Position numbers and translations under genes: made by a program
Notes under the pieces: generated by a model
What the model was told of the DNA's origin: nothing
Seen by the model: the letters and a program-made list of their open reading frames with translations, nothing else
Databases searched by the model: none
NCBI GenBank assembly: GCA_018699415.1
Contig: JABIQM010000163.1
Span: 1-51,338, forward strand
DNA length: 51,338 nucleotides
Source: Acidimicrobiaceae bacterium
Lineage (GTDB): Bacteria; Actinomycetota; Acidimicrobiia; Acidimicrobiales; Aldehydirespiratoraceae
Direction of reading: 5' to 3'
In this document: positions 40,947 to 48,733 of the stretch, in pieces
Layout of the letters: each line of letters begins with the position of its first letter
How positions within the stretch are numbered: position 1 is the stretch's first letter

Positions 40947-41668
40947 GCCAGGCACAAGACCTGTGTGACCGCACCGTCGATCACATCACAGAAGCGTTGG
41001 GGCTTTCCCTGCTTCACAACGACCATTTGACCTCGGCCATGGACGGTTCCGATGTCGGCTCACACCGAATCCTTGGCATCGAAGGTGGCGTCCAACTCGT
41101 GTCTGTCGGCATGACCGTCGAGCAGTTCGGTCTGGACAGTCACATGATGTTCGCCTTCACGCCGGCGTCGAGTCCAGTCCCGCACTTCACGCTTGATGCG
41201 GTGCTGGCCGGACCGCACTATGCGTTCCATCTCGATCTGATTCCACGCCTCGACCCGGGCGCAAACCTGGCATACCTCGATCACTGCTTTGCCCCCCTGA
41301 CCGAGGCCCACGATGCGTGTCTCGAACTCGATGGGCTCACCCCAGCTCATCTTTCGCCTCGGCAATGGCAGCTGATGTCGGCGTGGATGCTTGCCCATCG
41401 TGCCGACGAACCGGGCTTCGCGTCGATCACCCCGACCGTCGATGCCTATCGCGATCACTGGCTTTCGCTCCTTTCGCTCGGGATCCCCGATTCGGCTACC
41501 AGCGGCGCGACCCCCGAGTCACTGGCCGCTCGCGACGCTGCCAACCGAGCCGCCATCTTCAGCCCCGACGTCGACCCGGTCTGGGCGCGGGTTGATCAAC
41601 TGCTTGGCGTCGAGGTGAGCCAGGGAATTCAGGCCAGTCTCCGCAACGCATCGAGAGGGAACGTCTAA
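40943..41668 (+). CDS. bilin-reductase/RCCR superfamily protein, copy B
   Basis: A 241-residue protein. The central block HFTLDAVLAGPHYAFHLDLI, then PRLDPGANLAYLDHCFAPL, follows the ferredoxin-dependent bilin reductase pattern (a strand with aspartate, then LDxxP and a YxxxxFxxL helix). The end, ARDAANRAAIFSPDVDPVW then ARVDQLLG, parallels copy A's RRNIAERDPANIM end, both with a D-P pair. The two copies are distant from each other, so they may be two reductases for different positions or subunits of a complex. The GTG start overlaps the Rieske stop (GTGA) with GGAGA upstream. No ferredoxin gene is next to it. Confidence 0.6.
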   Translation: MSQAQDLCDRTVDHITEALGLSLLHNDHLTSAMDGSDVGSHRILGIEGGVQLVSVGMTVEQFGLDSHMMFAFTPASSPVPHFTLDAVLAGPHYAFHLDLIPRLDPGANLAYLDHCFAPLTEAHDACLELDGLTPAHLSPRQWQLMSAWMLAHRADEPGFASITPTVDAYRDHWLSLLSLGIPDSATSGATPESLAARDAANRAAIFSPDVDPVWARVDQLLGVEVSQGIQASLRNASRGNV

Positions 41669-42616
41669 ATGACCGAAAACAAAGAAACAGAAGTAAGCGA
41701 GTGGCAGGAACGCATCACCGGCGAGTGGTACGGACTGCCCTCGGTCTTTGATGCCGATGGCGCGCACACCGGGTTCAACAAGGTGAACCGTTCGTCAGTA
41801 TTCGAAGACGGTGTCACCACGTATTACATGCACTGCAACTTCATGAACACCGGCCCCTTGCGCAACCGGTTCGAGATCAAGGACTTTGCTTTCGGAGTCG
41901 ACGACGGTGGCAACAACCGGGTGTATCTCGGCCCCGATTTCTTCGGTGCCGGCCACCCATACGGGTCACTGGTCGACTCGCATTACTACTCGCCTGCATG
42001 GCGAGCCGATCTCAACACGATGAACCAGATCTTGCCCGACGGTGTGACCCAGGTGTACTCGTCACTGCTCTTCGAAGGACCGACCCTGTTTTCGGTTTTT
42101 AACGGGGTGTACCTCAACGCCCACGACTACGAAACCAATCCTGAAACCCGGGCGCACATCGACAGCTTCCTCGTGAAAGAGCGCGAGATGGCTGCGTGGT
42201 CGCACGTGTTGCCCGACCGCACATCAGGCACCTTCTCGGGAACTTGCGAGGTCTTCGGGCCCGATCAGCAGAAGAAGGGCGAGGTCGAGGTGAGCGTGCG
42301 CCACGACCCGATCGACCTCGTGCGGGCCAACCAAACTTGGGAACTCTCAGGATTGATAAACCACAAGTTCAGCTATGTGCGTCAGCGCAACTCGAACCGG
42401 CACACCTACGAGGGGCCCGATCTTTACGGCAATGCCATCAGCTACGGGCGGGCCTTATACACCACACAGCATCACTCATCTGAGGCCTTCAAGATCAAAG
42501 GCCGCGAGTTCATCATCGATAGCGACTACACCATGGCTGTCGCCTGGAAACTGTATTTCGGCGACCTGATGACCGACCTGGTATTCGGTCCATTGCGCTG
42601 GACACCTGATAGCTAG
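41669..42616 (+). CDS. two-domain lipocalin-like Y-x-G-P family protein (paralogue 3)
   Basis: A 315-residue, beta-rich protein ending the operon. It has two clear repeats: half one (about 10-150) with WYGLPSVFDADGAHTGF and VYLGPDFFGAGHPYGSL plus a turn QILPDGVTQVYSSL; half two (about 165-315) with SGTFSGTCEVFGPDQQKKGE and YEGPDLYGNAISYGRAL. The same signature is found in the genes at 4089 and 4770, so the family links both ends of the cluster. Its ATG directly follows the TAA of copy B. It could hold the bilin or chlorin product, or help transfer it. I know no experimentally studied homologue. Confidence 0.6.
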   Translation: MTENKETEVSEWQERITGEWYGLPSVFDADGAHTGFNKVNRSSVFEDGVTTYYMHCNFMNTGPLRNRFEIKDFAFGVDDGGNNRVYLGPDFFGAGHPYGSLVDSHYYSPAWRADLNTMNQILPDGVTQVYSSLLFEGPTLFSVFNGVYLNAHDYETNPETRAHIDSFLVKEREMAAWSHVLPDRTSGTFSGTCEVFGPDQQKKGEVEVSVRHDPIDLVRANQTWELSGLINHKFSYVRQRNSNRHTYEGPDLYGNAISYGRALYTTQHHSSEAFKIKGREFIIDSDYTMAVAWKLYFGDLMTDLVFGPLRWTPDS

Positions 42617-42952
42617 CCGACCAGCACATTCCGATGGGTCATGCCTCGACAGCGCCAACGGGTCGTGCGTCACGATCGAGGTGTCGGTGAGCGAGCGTGC
42701 CGCCTCGTCTCGCTCATACAACGATCCGATGCAGTCGTTGTTGATGTTTCCGTAACGAAGCGCAATAGCTAGTGGGTCCACAACCGGCCATCGTTGGCAA
42801 ACGTCACGGTGCCCGCCGGTCGGGCCCGAATCGACGAACTGCTCGAGGAAATCAACTGCGCTCGACGCGCGCTTTGGGGGGGGCGGGCAAACGACTCTTC
42901 GGTTGTCGGGCACCCCTGCGAACGCTCCGAATGCTTGTACTACGGTGCATCC
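42617..42952. other. 336-base gap, no confident gene
   Basis: I find no convincing gene here. A minus-strand reading (42913-42476) is open but has no recognised domain and runs into the end of the lipocalin-like gene; part of it (WPVVDPLAIALRYGNINNDC) might be a remnant of something older. There is a run of eight G at 42876-42883. No copy of the shared operator and no clear terminator are visible. The start of the MlrC gene follows. Confidence 0.4.
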
Positions 42953-44479
42953 ATGTCACCGCGCTATGTACTGGCCGAAATGATGCATGAGACGAACACC
43001 TTCTCGCCTCAGCTCACCGATATCGACAAATTTGGACGCAACTCGCCGAACGGCACACTCCTAGAAGGCGCCGAAGCGATCGAGTTGTTCGGCCACACCA
43101 ATACCGGATTTGGCGGATTCTACGAGCTACTCAGGGCGCGAGATGCCATCGTCGACGTGCCCGTTGTGGCCACGGCCTGGCCAGCAGGCTTGGTGACCGA
43201 CGCCGCGTTCGAAGAGATGGCAGGACGAATTGTCGACGCAGCCCAGACCGGGCCCGACGCCATGTTTCTCGCACTCCACGGCGCCATGGTCACCCAAACC
43301 TACGACGATGCCGAGGGTGAACTGTTGCGTCGAATCCGTGCCGTCGCTCCCGATATGGCGATCGCGGTCAGTCTCGACTTTCATCTCGGAATGTCGCCTT
43401 TGCTCTGCGCAAACGCGACGGTGGTGACCGGGTTCCGCACCTACCCCCACATCGATGTTCATGAGACGGCGCAGCGGGCGGGGCGCACCTTGCTCGCGGC
43501 ACTCGATGGCGAGGTCGAGCCGATGATTTCGTGGGGCGTGCTCCCGATGATGACCAACATGTTGCGCCAGACGCCTTCAGCCCAACCAATGAAAGACATC
43601 ATGGACCGAGCTATTGAGGCTGAAGCCTCTGGCGAAGTGCTCACAGCCTCGGTCTTCGGTGGCTTTCCGCTCTCCGACATCCCCCATACCGGACTCAGCG
43701 TGATCGTGGTCAGTGACGGCGACAAGAGCGCCGGTGATCGCCTGCGCGATGAGTTGCTGACGATGGCATGGGACCGCCGGGCCGACTTCGTGTTCGATTT
43801 TGAATCGATGGAAACATCTGTGGCGCGCGCAGCATCGCTCGGCAGCGAGGCGGCCCTTCATGGTCCGATCGTGCTCGCAGATCATGGCGACAATTGTGGC
43901 GCTGGCGGCATCACCGACGTGATGGCAGTGCTCGAAGAAGCCATGAAGCAGGGCCTCGATGATCTTGTGGCGGGGCCGTACTGCGATCCTTCCACGGTTG
44001 AGTTGGCGACGGCTGCCGGCGTCGGTGCCGAGATCACGGTTTCTCTCGGCGGCAAGATCGACATGCCGGCCATCGGCCTGGACGCTCGGCCATTGACTAT
44101 CACCGCTCGGGTCGCGGCTGTGTCCGACGGCCGCTATCTCGTATCCGGCCCGATGGGAACGGGCACCACCGCCAATATCGGCAACACCGTGCTGCTCGAG
44201 GCCGGTGGGGTCGACATTCTCGTCAGCTCACTGCCCTTGGAGCCGTTCGATCTGGGCTTCTATACGCACATCGGGATCGACCCGGCCGCACGCAAATACT
44301 TATTGATCAAGTCGCGGCAGCATTTCCGCGCTGTCTTCGAGCCAATCGCGAGCGAGATCATCCCGGTGGCCGGCCCGGGGGTCTGTAGCGAGGACTATTC
44401 GATCCGCACCTTTGACCGCATACGACGCCCCATGTATCCCATGGATCTCAACACTCCATTGACGGTCATCGGCAACTGA
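42953..44479 (+). CDS. mlrC: MlrC-like metallopeptidase (M81 family)
   Basis: A 508-residue member of the M81 family, named for the enzyme that cuts linearised microcystin products. It opens with YVLAEMMHETNTFSPQ (the HETNTF metal block), has ALHGAMVTQTYDDAEGELLR near residue 105, SLDFHLGMSP near residue 145, and LADHGDNCGAGGITDVMAVL near residue 310. Members act on small peptides or unusual amides and probably bind zinc. The start ATG 42953 is preferred over the open reading from 42794, because the family begins at this strand. It lies outside the operator-controlled units, so I treat it as a neighbour; a role in amide hydrolysis in the cluster is possible but not supported. Confidence 0.85.
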   Translation: MSPRYVLAEMMHETNTFSPQLTDIDKFGRNSPNGTLLEGAEAIELFGHTNTGFGGFYELLRARDAIVDVPVVATAWPAGLVTDAAFEEMAGRIVDAAQTGPDAMFLALHGAMVTQTYDDAEGELLRRIRAVAPDMAIAVSLDFHLGMSPLLCANATVVTGFRTYPHIDVHETAQRAGRTLLAALDGEVEPMISWGVLPMMTNMLRQTPSAQPMKDIMDRAIEAEASGEVLTASVFGGFPLSDIPHTGLSVIVVSDGDKSAGDRLRDELLTMAWDRRADFVFDFESMETSVARAASLGSEAALHGPIVLADHGDNCGAGGITDVMAVLEEAMKQGLDDLVAGPYCDPSTVELATAAGVGAEITVSLGGKIDMPAIGLDARPLTITARVAAVSDGRYLVSGPMGTGTTANIGNTVLLEAGGVDILVSSLPLEPFDLGFYTHIGIDPAARKYLLIKSRQHFRAVFEPIASEIIPVAGPGVCSEDYSIRTFDRIRRPMYPMDLNTPLTVIGN

Positions 44480-44566
44480 CAGTTTCAGACCAACGCGGCG
44501 GGAAGCTCACGCTGGCCGGCCAACGCCCGAATCTGGCTTGGATCGGGTCGTGGTGCTCGTGCGACG

Positions 44567-46834
44567 CTACTGGCGCGACATTTCACTGGCCGCTGTCGCT
44601 GTGGTCTCGGCAGCCTCACGGCGGGCCGGAAGCTGGATCGACACATGGTGCAAGGTGCCGGCGAACTTGAACGGCGCCTGGTACCGAGCGGAGACCGCAG
44701 AGCCGTGATCCATGCCCACGCTGGAACCGATCGACGACACCATACGCATATAAAACGGGATCTCACCTCGACCGCTGGCCTTTCCATTGATCGAAACCTC
44801 GGCCCAGCCTGTGGTGCGGCTGTCGCGCTCAAGGTGGACCTGCAGCGTGACGTCGCCCGTAGGAACCTTTCCGGCGGACTCCACGATGGTGTGGTTGTTG
44901 AACGAGTTGTAGTCGACCACGAGACGATCGTTTTGCACAAACACCGACATGCCCGAGTTTTCGTTGCCGGTTGCCCAGATCACGCCGTCATCTCCTGCGT
45001 CACGGGTGACTTGAGCGGTGAGATCGAATGCTCGTCCGCCGACCGAAGCTGATGCGGAAGAGGGAATCGGTGACATCGGAGGCCGGTACGAGTAGCGACG
45101 GTCGGGTCGGTGCGGGGCGTGGGCTGTGAGCTGATGGTTGAATAATTCGAAGCCCCGGTCGTCGAGCGGGAGAACCCCGTGTCGTTCCGCTTCCTGCCAC
45201 CAAAGACCAACCATTTCGGCCAGCTTGTCCGGCTGGGACTCGGCCAGATTGTCGCACTCTGACGGGTCAGCCGAAAGGTCGTACAACTCCCACGGCTCAG
45301 TGTCGAAGTCGTCGCCCATGTTGTGTTTGGTGACCGCCTTCCACCACACGCCGTCGCATTCGGCGACGAGCGCACGGCTTCCGCTGTTCTCGAAGTACTG
45401 GAGTGTGTTGACCGCAAGCGAACTCGCGTCATTCAGCACCGTGACGAATGAGTGCCCGGTGACCGGCATCTGTTCCGCGCCGCGATAGCTCGCCGGTGGG
45501 GTGATCCCGAGCAGGTCGTAGATCGTCGGCGCAATATCAGAGACATTCACGAACTGGTCGCGCATCGAGCCCGCTTGCTCATCGCTGAATCCCTTGGGCC
45601 AGTGCATGACCATCGGCACGTGGACTCCGCCCTCATGGGTGTTCTGCTTGTACCAGCGAAACGGCGAGTTACCGGCCTGAGCCCAGCCCCACGGATAGTT
45701 GGTGTGGCTGTGCGGGCCACCGATGTCATCGATTCGTTCGATGGCTTCGTCGGGGGTTTCGAGGATGCCATTGAAGAACTTCATCTCGTGCATGACCCCG
45801 AAGGGGCCACCCTCTTGAGACGCACCGTTGTCAGCCAGCACCACAAGGATGGTGTTGTCGAGTTGACCCATGTCGCGCAGACCATCAACCAGTCGACCGA
45901 TCTGATCGTCGGTGTGATCGAGAAATGCGGCGAACGCCTCCTGTAGTCGACACGCAAGCCGTTGCTGATTCTCGGGAATGTCGTCCCACGCGTCGACGCC
46001 GGGGTTACGGGGAGCAAGCGTTGTGCCTTCGGGAATCACACCGAGTTCCAGTTGCCGTTCGAACCAGCGTTGGCGAACGACATCCCATCCTTCGTCGTAG
46101 CGACCGCGGTACTTGTCCATGTAGGACTGCGGCGCCTGGTGCGGAGCATGCGTCGCCCCGAACGGCAGATAGGCGAAGAACGGCCGGTCGGGTCGCACGC
46201 CCTTGCTGTCGTTGACCATCTGCAGCAATTGATCGATCAGGTCCTCGCTGAGGTGGTAGCCATCTTCGGGCGCGGCGGGCGGATCAATGTGCGTGTTGTC
46301 GCGCACCAACTCCGGATGGAACTGATCGGTCTCTCCTTCGAGAAATCCGTAGAAGCGATCGAAGCCACGGGCCAACGGCCACTGGTCGAAGGGTCCGGCA
46401 GCGGAAATGTTCTGTGTCGGGGCGAGGTGCCATTTGCCGGTGCAGAACGTGGCGTACCCCTCGCCGTGCAGCACTTCAGCGACAGTGGCGGCGTTGTTTG
46501 AAATATGGCCTAACTGGTGCGGGAAGCCGGTTCGCCAGTTGGATACGCCGCGCATACCAACGGCGTGCTGCGAGCGGCCCGTGAGCAATGCAGCCCGAGT
46601 CGGCGAGCACAGGGGGGTGACGTGGAAGTTGGTGAACTGCACACCATCTCCGGCAAGGGCATCGATGTTCGGGGTGTCGATATCAGACCCGTAACAACCA
46701 AGCTGAGCGAACCCCGTGTCGTCGAGTAACACGATCACCACGTTTGGCGCATCATCACCGGGGTGCGGTGGCTCGACGAAGTGGGGCTCCGATTCGGCGA
46801 GCGTGTGGCCGATCGTTCCCTTGAAATCAGTCAT
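44567..46834 (-). CDS. arylsulfatase-type sulfatase
   Basis: A 755-residue alkaline-phosphatase-fold sulfatase. The formylglycine motif CSPTR is in VTPLCSPTRAALLTGRSQHA near residue 75, so the cysteine should be oxidised by a maturase. Metal-site blocks NVVIVLLDDTGFAQLGCYGS and ILVVLADNGASQEGGPFGVM are present. The last 150 residues form a beta domain (RAFDLTAQVTRDAGDDGVIW) of the kind found in actinobacterial arylsulfatases. There is no signal peptide, so it may be cytosolic, or be exported another way. ATG 46834 follows AAGGA; a GTG at 46849 is less likely. It is on the opposite strand to MlrC with 87 bases between their 3' ends. Confidence 0.9.
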   Translation of the reverse strand: MTDFKGTIGHTLAESEPHFVEPPHPGDDAPNVVIVLLDDTGFAQLGCYGSDIDTPNIDALAGDGVQFTNFHVTPLCSPTRAALLTGRSQHAVGMRGVSNWRTGFPHQLGHISNNAATVAEVLHGEGYATFCTGKWHLAPTQNISAAGPFDQWPLARGFDRFYGFLEGETDQFHPELVRDNTHIDPPAAPEDGYHLSEDLIDQLLQMVNDSKGVRPDRPFFAYLPFGATHAPHQAPQSYMDKYRGRYDEGWDVVRQRWFERQLELGVIPEGTTLAPRNPGVDAWDDIPENQQRLACRLQEAFAAFLDHTDDQIGRLVDGLRDMGQLDNTILVVLADNGASQEGGPFGVMHEMKFFNGILETPDEAIERIDDIGGPHSHTNYPWGWAQAGNSPFRWYKQNTHEGGVHVPMVMHWPKGFSDEQAGSMRDQFVNVSDIAPTIYDLLGITPPASYRGAEQMPVTGHSFVTVLNDASSLAVNTLQYFENSGSRALVAECDGVWWKAVTKHNMGDDFDTEPWELYDLSADPSECDNLAESQPDKLAEMVGLWWQEAERHGVLPLDDRGFELFNHQLTAHAPHRPDRRYSYRPPMSPIPSSASASVGGRAFDLTAQVTRDAGDDGVIWATGNENSGMSVFVQNDRLVVDYNSFNNHTIVESAGKVPTGDVTLQVHLERDSRTTGWAEVSINGKASGRGEIPFYMRMVSSIGSSVGMDHGSAVSARYQAPFKFAGTLHHVSIQLPARREAAETTATAASEMSRQ

Positions 46835-46967
46835 CAGATTTTCCTTCACGAGGGGGGTAGGCGGTAGGAGGGCGGCTCATCTTGGCACTACCCCAACAAC
46901 CACCGCAGCGTTGGCAACAGCAACTTCTCGCGAACACCGAGCAACCCGCCCATCTGCCACCATTGCA

Positions 46968-47540
46968 TTACCGAGCATCGCTGGGTCCGTGTAGCCGACG
47001 CAGACGATTTGTGTACGGACCCCAGCGCCACACGAGATCGTCGCCGTCTCGATACCTGGTGACCACCCGCCGCTTGTTGTTCAGGTAAAAGTTGAGCCGA
47101 CCGTTCTCATAGCGAACGGCCACGCTGATGTCAGCACCGCCAACACCTTCGTCGCTCATCATCGAACCGTCGGCCGAGAGGTCGTGGACGACGCCGCCGC
47201 CCGTGACAACCACACGACAACCCGCCTGCTCGTTGCGCTCGATATGGCCCTTCAGTGGGCCCTTGTAGACCTGCCACACGCCGCGTAGATCTGGCGCACC
47301 CTCGACGAGTGGATCGTCACATCCGGCCAGTACCAAAGGCGGCCAGTCCTTCCATCGCCCGGGCGGAGTGTGGGCGGTCGGAATATCGGTGGCCTTCGTC
47401 GTCGCCGCCTGCGGCGACCGAGCCAGCGTGGCAATGGCGTAGTGCTCAGCCCCCTCAGGGGGACGAGGCGGATGACGCCGGACTCGAATTGGGGCCAGCA
47501 GCATGGCGACTAGTGACTTGGCCACCTGGACGATGATCAT
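46968..47540 (-). CDS. small membrane-anchored lipocalin-like protein
   Basis: A 190-residue protein with an N-terminal hydrophobic segment MIIVQVAKSLVAMLLAPIRV (membrane anchor or signal) and a C-terminal beta-rich half: LRGVWQVYKGPLKGHIERNE, QAGCRVVVTGGGVVHDLSAD and VAVRYENGRLNFYLNNKRR. Similar small proteins occur beside sulfatase genes in actinobacteria, and this one precedes the sulfatase by 133 bases on the same strand. The ATG at 47540 follows AGAGGG; a TTG at 47549 is the alternative. Function unknown; a lipid- or substrate-binding partner of the sulfatase is plausible. Confidence 0.5.
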   Translation of the reverse strand: MIIVQVAKSLVAMLLAPIRVRRHPPRPPEGAEHYAIATLARSPQAATTKATDIPTAHTPPGRWKDWPPLVLAGCDDPLVEGAPDLRGVWQVYKGPLKGHIERNEQAGCRVVVTGGGVVHDLSADGSMMSDEGVGGADISVAVRYENGRLNFYLNNKRRVVTRYRDGDDLVWRWGPYTNRLRRLHGPSDAR

Positions 47541-47570
47541 CGAAAGCAACCCTCTGCGTATTAGTGCTTT

Positions 47571-48650
47571 TTATTCTGGCTTGTCTGCATGGAGATCTGC
47601 AGAGAATTTCTGGTCGCCGCCAACCGCTTGAATCCCACCTCGGTCCCCAACGGTAGTCGTTCCGTATCGCTGGGCAAATATCGGCGGGAGTTGACGATCA
47701 TCAGGCACCGACAGCCATAGACGCAGAAGGTGCCGTGGCGAGTTGGGCTTGTCGATGAATCCGGTGCGGTCGTGAAGTAGCGCGTGATTGTGCACGAACT
47801 GCATGTCGCCGACCTCAAGCCGCATCCGAATATGAAACGACGCAGAGTTGGCAATCTCATCGAAGAGATCAAGTGCCTTGATGACTTCAGAGGTCAGCGG
47901 CGGCGCATCCTCGAACCGTCGAGCGGACTCGATGTACTGGCGCTGATACAGAACAGTCAGCGACTCGTCGAACCATGTGAGCACGGGGATCATGAAGTAC
48001 GGGTCGCATCCCTCGGGCACCTCACCCCTACGATCGGTGGCCACCGGCCGAAACAGCACGGCTGCCAGTGTTGGGTCCCGATCAAGTATCTCGTTGTAGA
48101 GCGCCGCCGCACTCACCAGCAACGAGTCACCGCCCTGCGCCGCTGTCTCCAGGCAGAGCAAGCCCACGACGTCAGTGGAGTCGGTATGAAATGTTTGCCG
48201 CCGGCTGGTCTGATAGATCCGCACGTTCGGATCAGTCGGGTCCGCCCCCACGTTTCTGACATGACCAAGCAAATCACCAGCGGCGTTCTGGGAACGGAGT
48301 GAACCGAGGTGCGCTCCGATCCCGGCGAAAACTGCAGCCGATTGCTGCTCTGACACATCGTCGCTGGGGAAGCCACGAATGACCTCAAACCCGCGGCCGT
48401 GAGTCACACGTCGACGGAGCCGGAGGAGGCTTCCTCCGAGAGAAGGCAACGGAAACATCGCCGCCGTGATTCCCGCCAGATCTTGTTCGTCACCGTCGAC
48501 GAACGGTGCCGAGGCAGCGAGGAGCTCCGATACTTCGTCATTCGAGAGGCGCCACGTCCACACATCTGGATGGCCGACATCGTGTGACTTCCACACATGA
48601 GGGCCACTCTGTGGTGGGGCAATCTCACTACCACTCGCCGGTACGGACAT
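47571..48650 (-). CDS. TauD/TfdA-family iron/2-oxoglutarate dioxygenase
   Basis: A 359-residue dioxygenase. The metal triad is probably the histidine and aspartate in RQTFHTDSTDVVGLLCLETA and the distal histidine in DMQFVHNHALLHDRTGF; an arginine in HLLRLWLSVPDDR would hold 2-oxoglutarate. Layout and size fit the TauD/gamma-butyrobetaine hydroxylase group, which hydroxylate small acids or release sulfite from sulfonates. The start at ATG 48650 has no good ribosome site, and the open reading to 48731 is possible. It is divergent from an MFS exporter gene. Nothing ties it to the cluster apart from distance. Confidence 0.85.
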   Translation of the reverse strand: MSVPASGSEIAPPQSGPHVWKSHDVGHPDVWTWRLSNDEVSELLAASAPFVDGDEQDLAGITAAMFPLPSLGGSLLRLRRRVTHGRGFEVIRGFPSDDVSEQQSAAVFAGIGAHLGSLRSQNAAGDLLGHVRNVGADPTDPNVRIYQTSRRQTFHTDSTDVVGLLCLETAAQGGDSLLVSAAALYNEILDRDPTLAAVLFRPVATDRRGEVPEGCDPYFMIPVLTWFDESLTVLYQRQYIESARRFEDAPPLTSEVIKALDLFDEIANSASFHIRMRLEVGDMQFVHNHALLHDRTGFIDKPNSPRHLLRLWLSVPDDRQLPPIFAQRYGTTTVGDRGGIQAVGGDQKFSADLHADKPE

Positions 48651-48733
48651 CACCAACCAGCGTATGTCATCGGCCCGAAACCAGAGGCACGACCGGTTCG
48701 CAACGATGACCTCGATCTGCTCTACTCGCACTC

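Noticed and set aside
42740-42775. GTTTCCGTAACGAAGC as a possible sixth operator
   Set aside because: The palindrome is not conserved in the core (no CTNAG centre) and it is inside a gap without a regulated gene start nearby.
42876-42883. Run of eight G as a phase-variable tract
   Set aside because: It is in a gap, outside any supported reading frame, so slippage would have no evident effect.
44520-44550. Inverted repeat CCCGA...TCGGG between MlrC and sulfatase genes as a terminator
   Set aside because: The stem is only five pairs with a long loop and has no U-tract.
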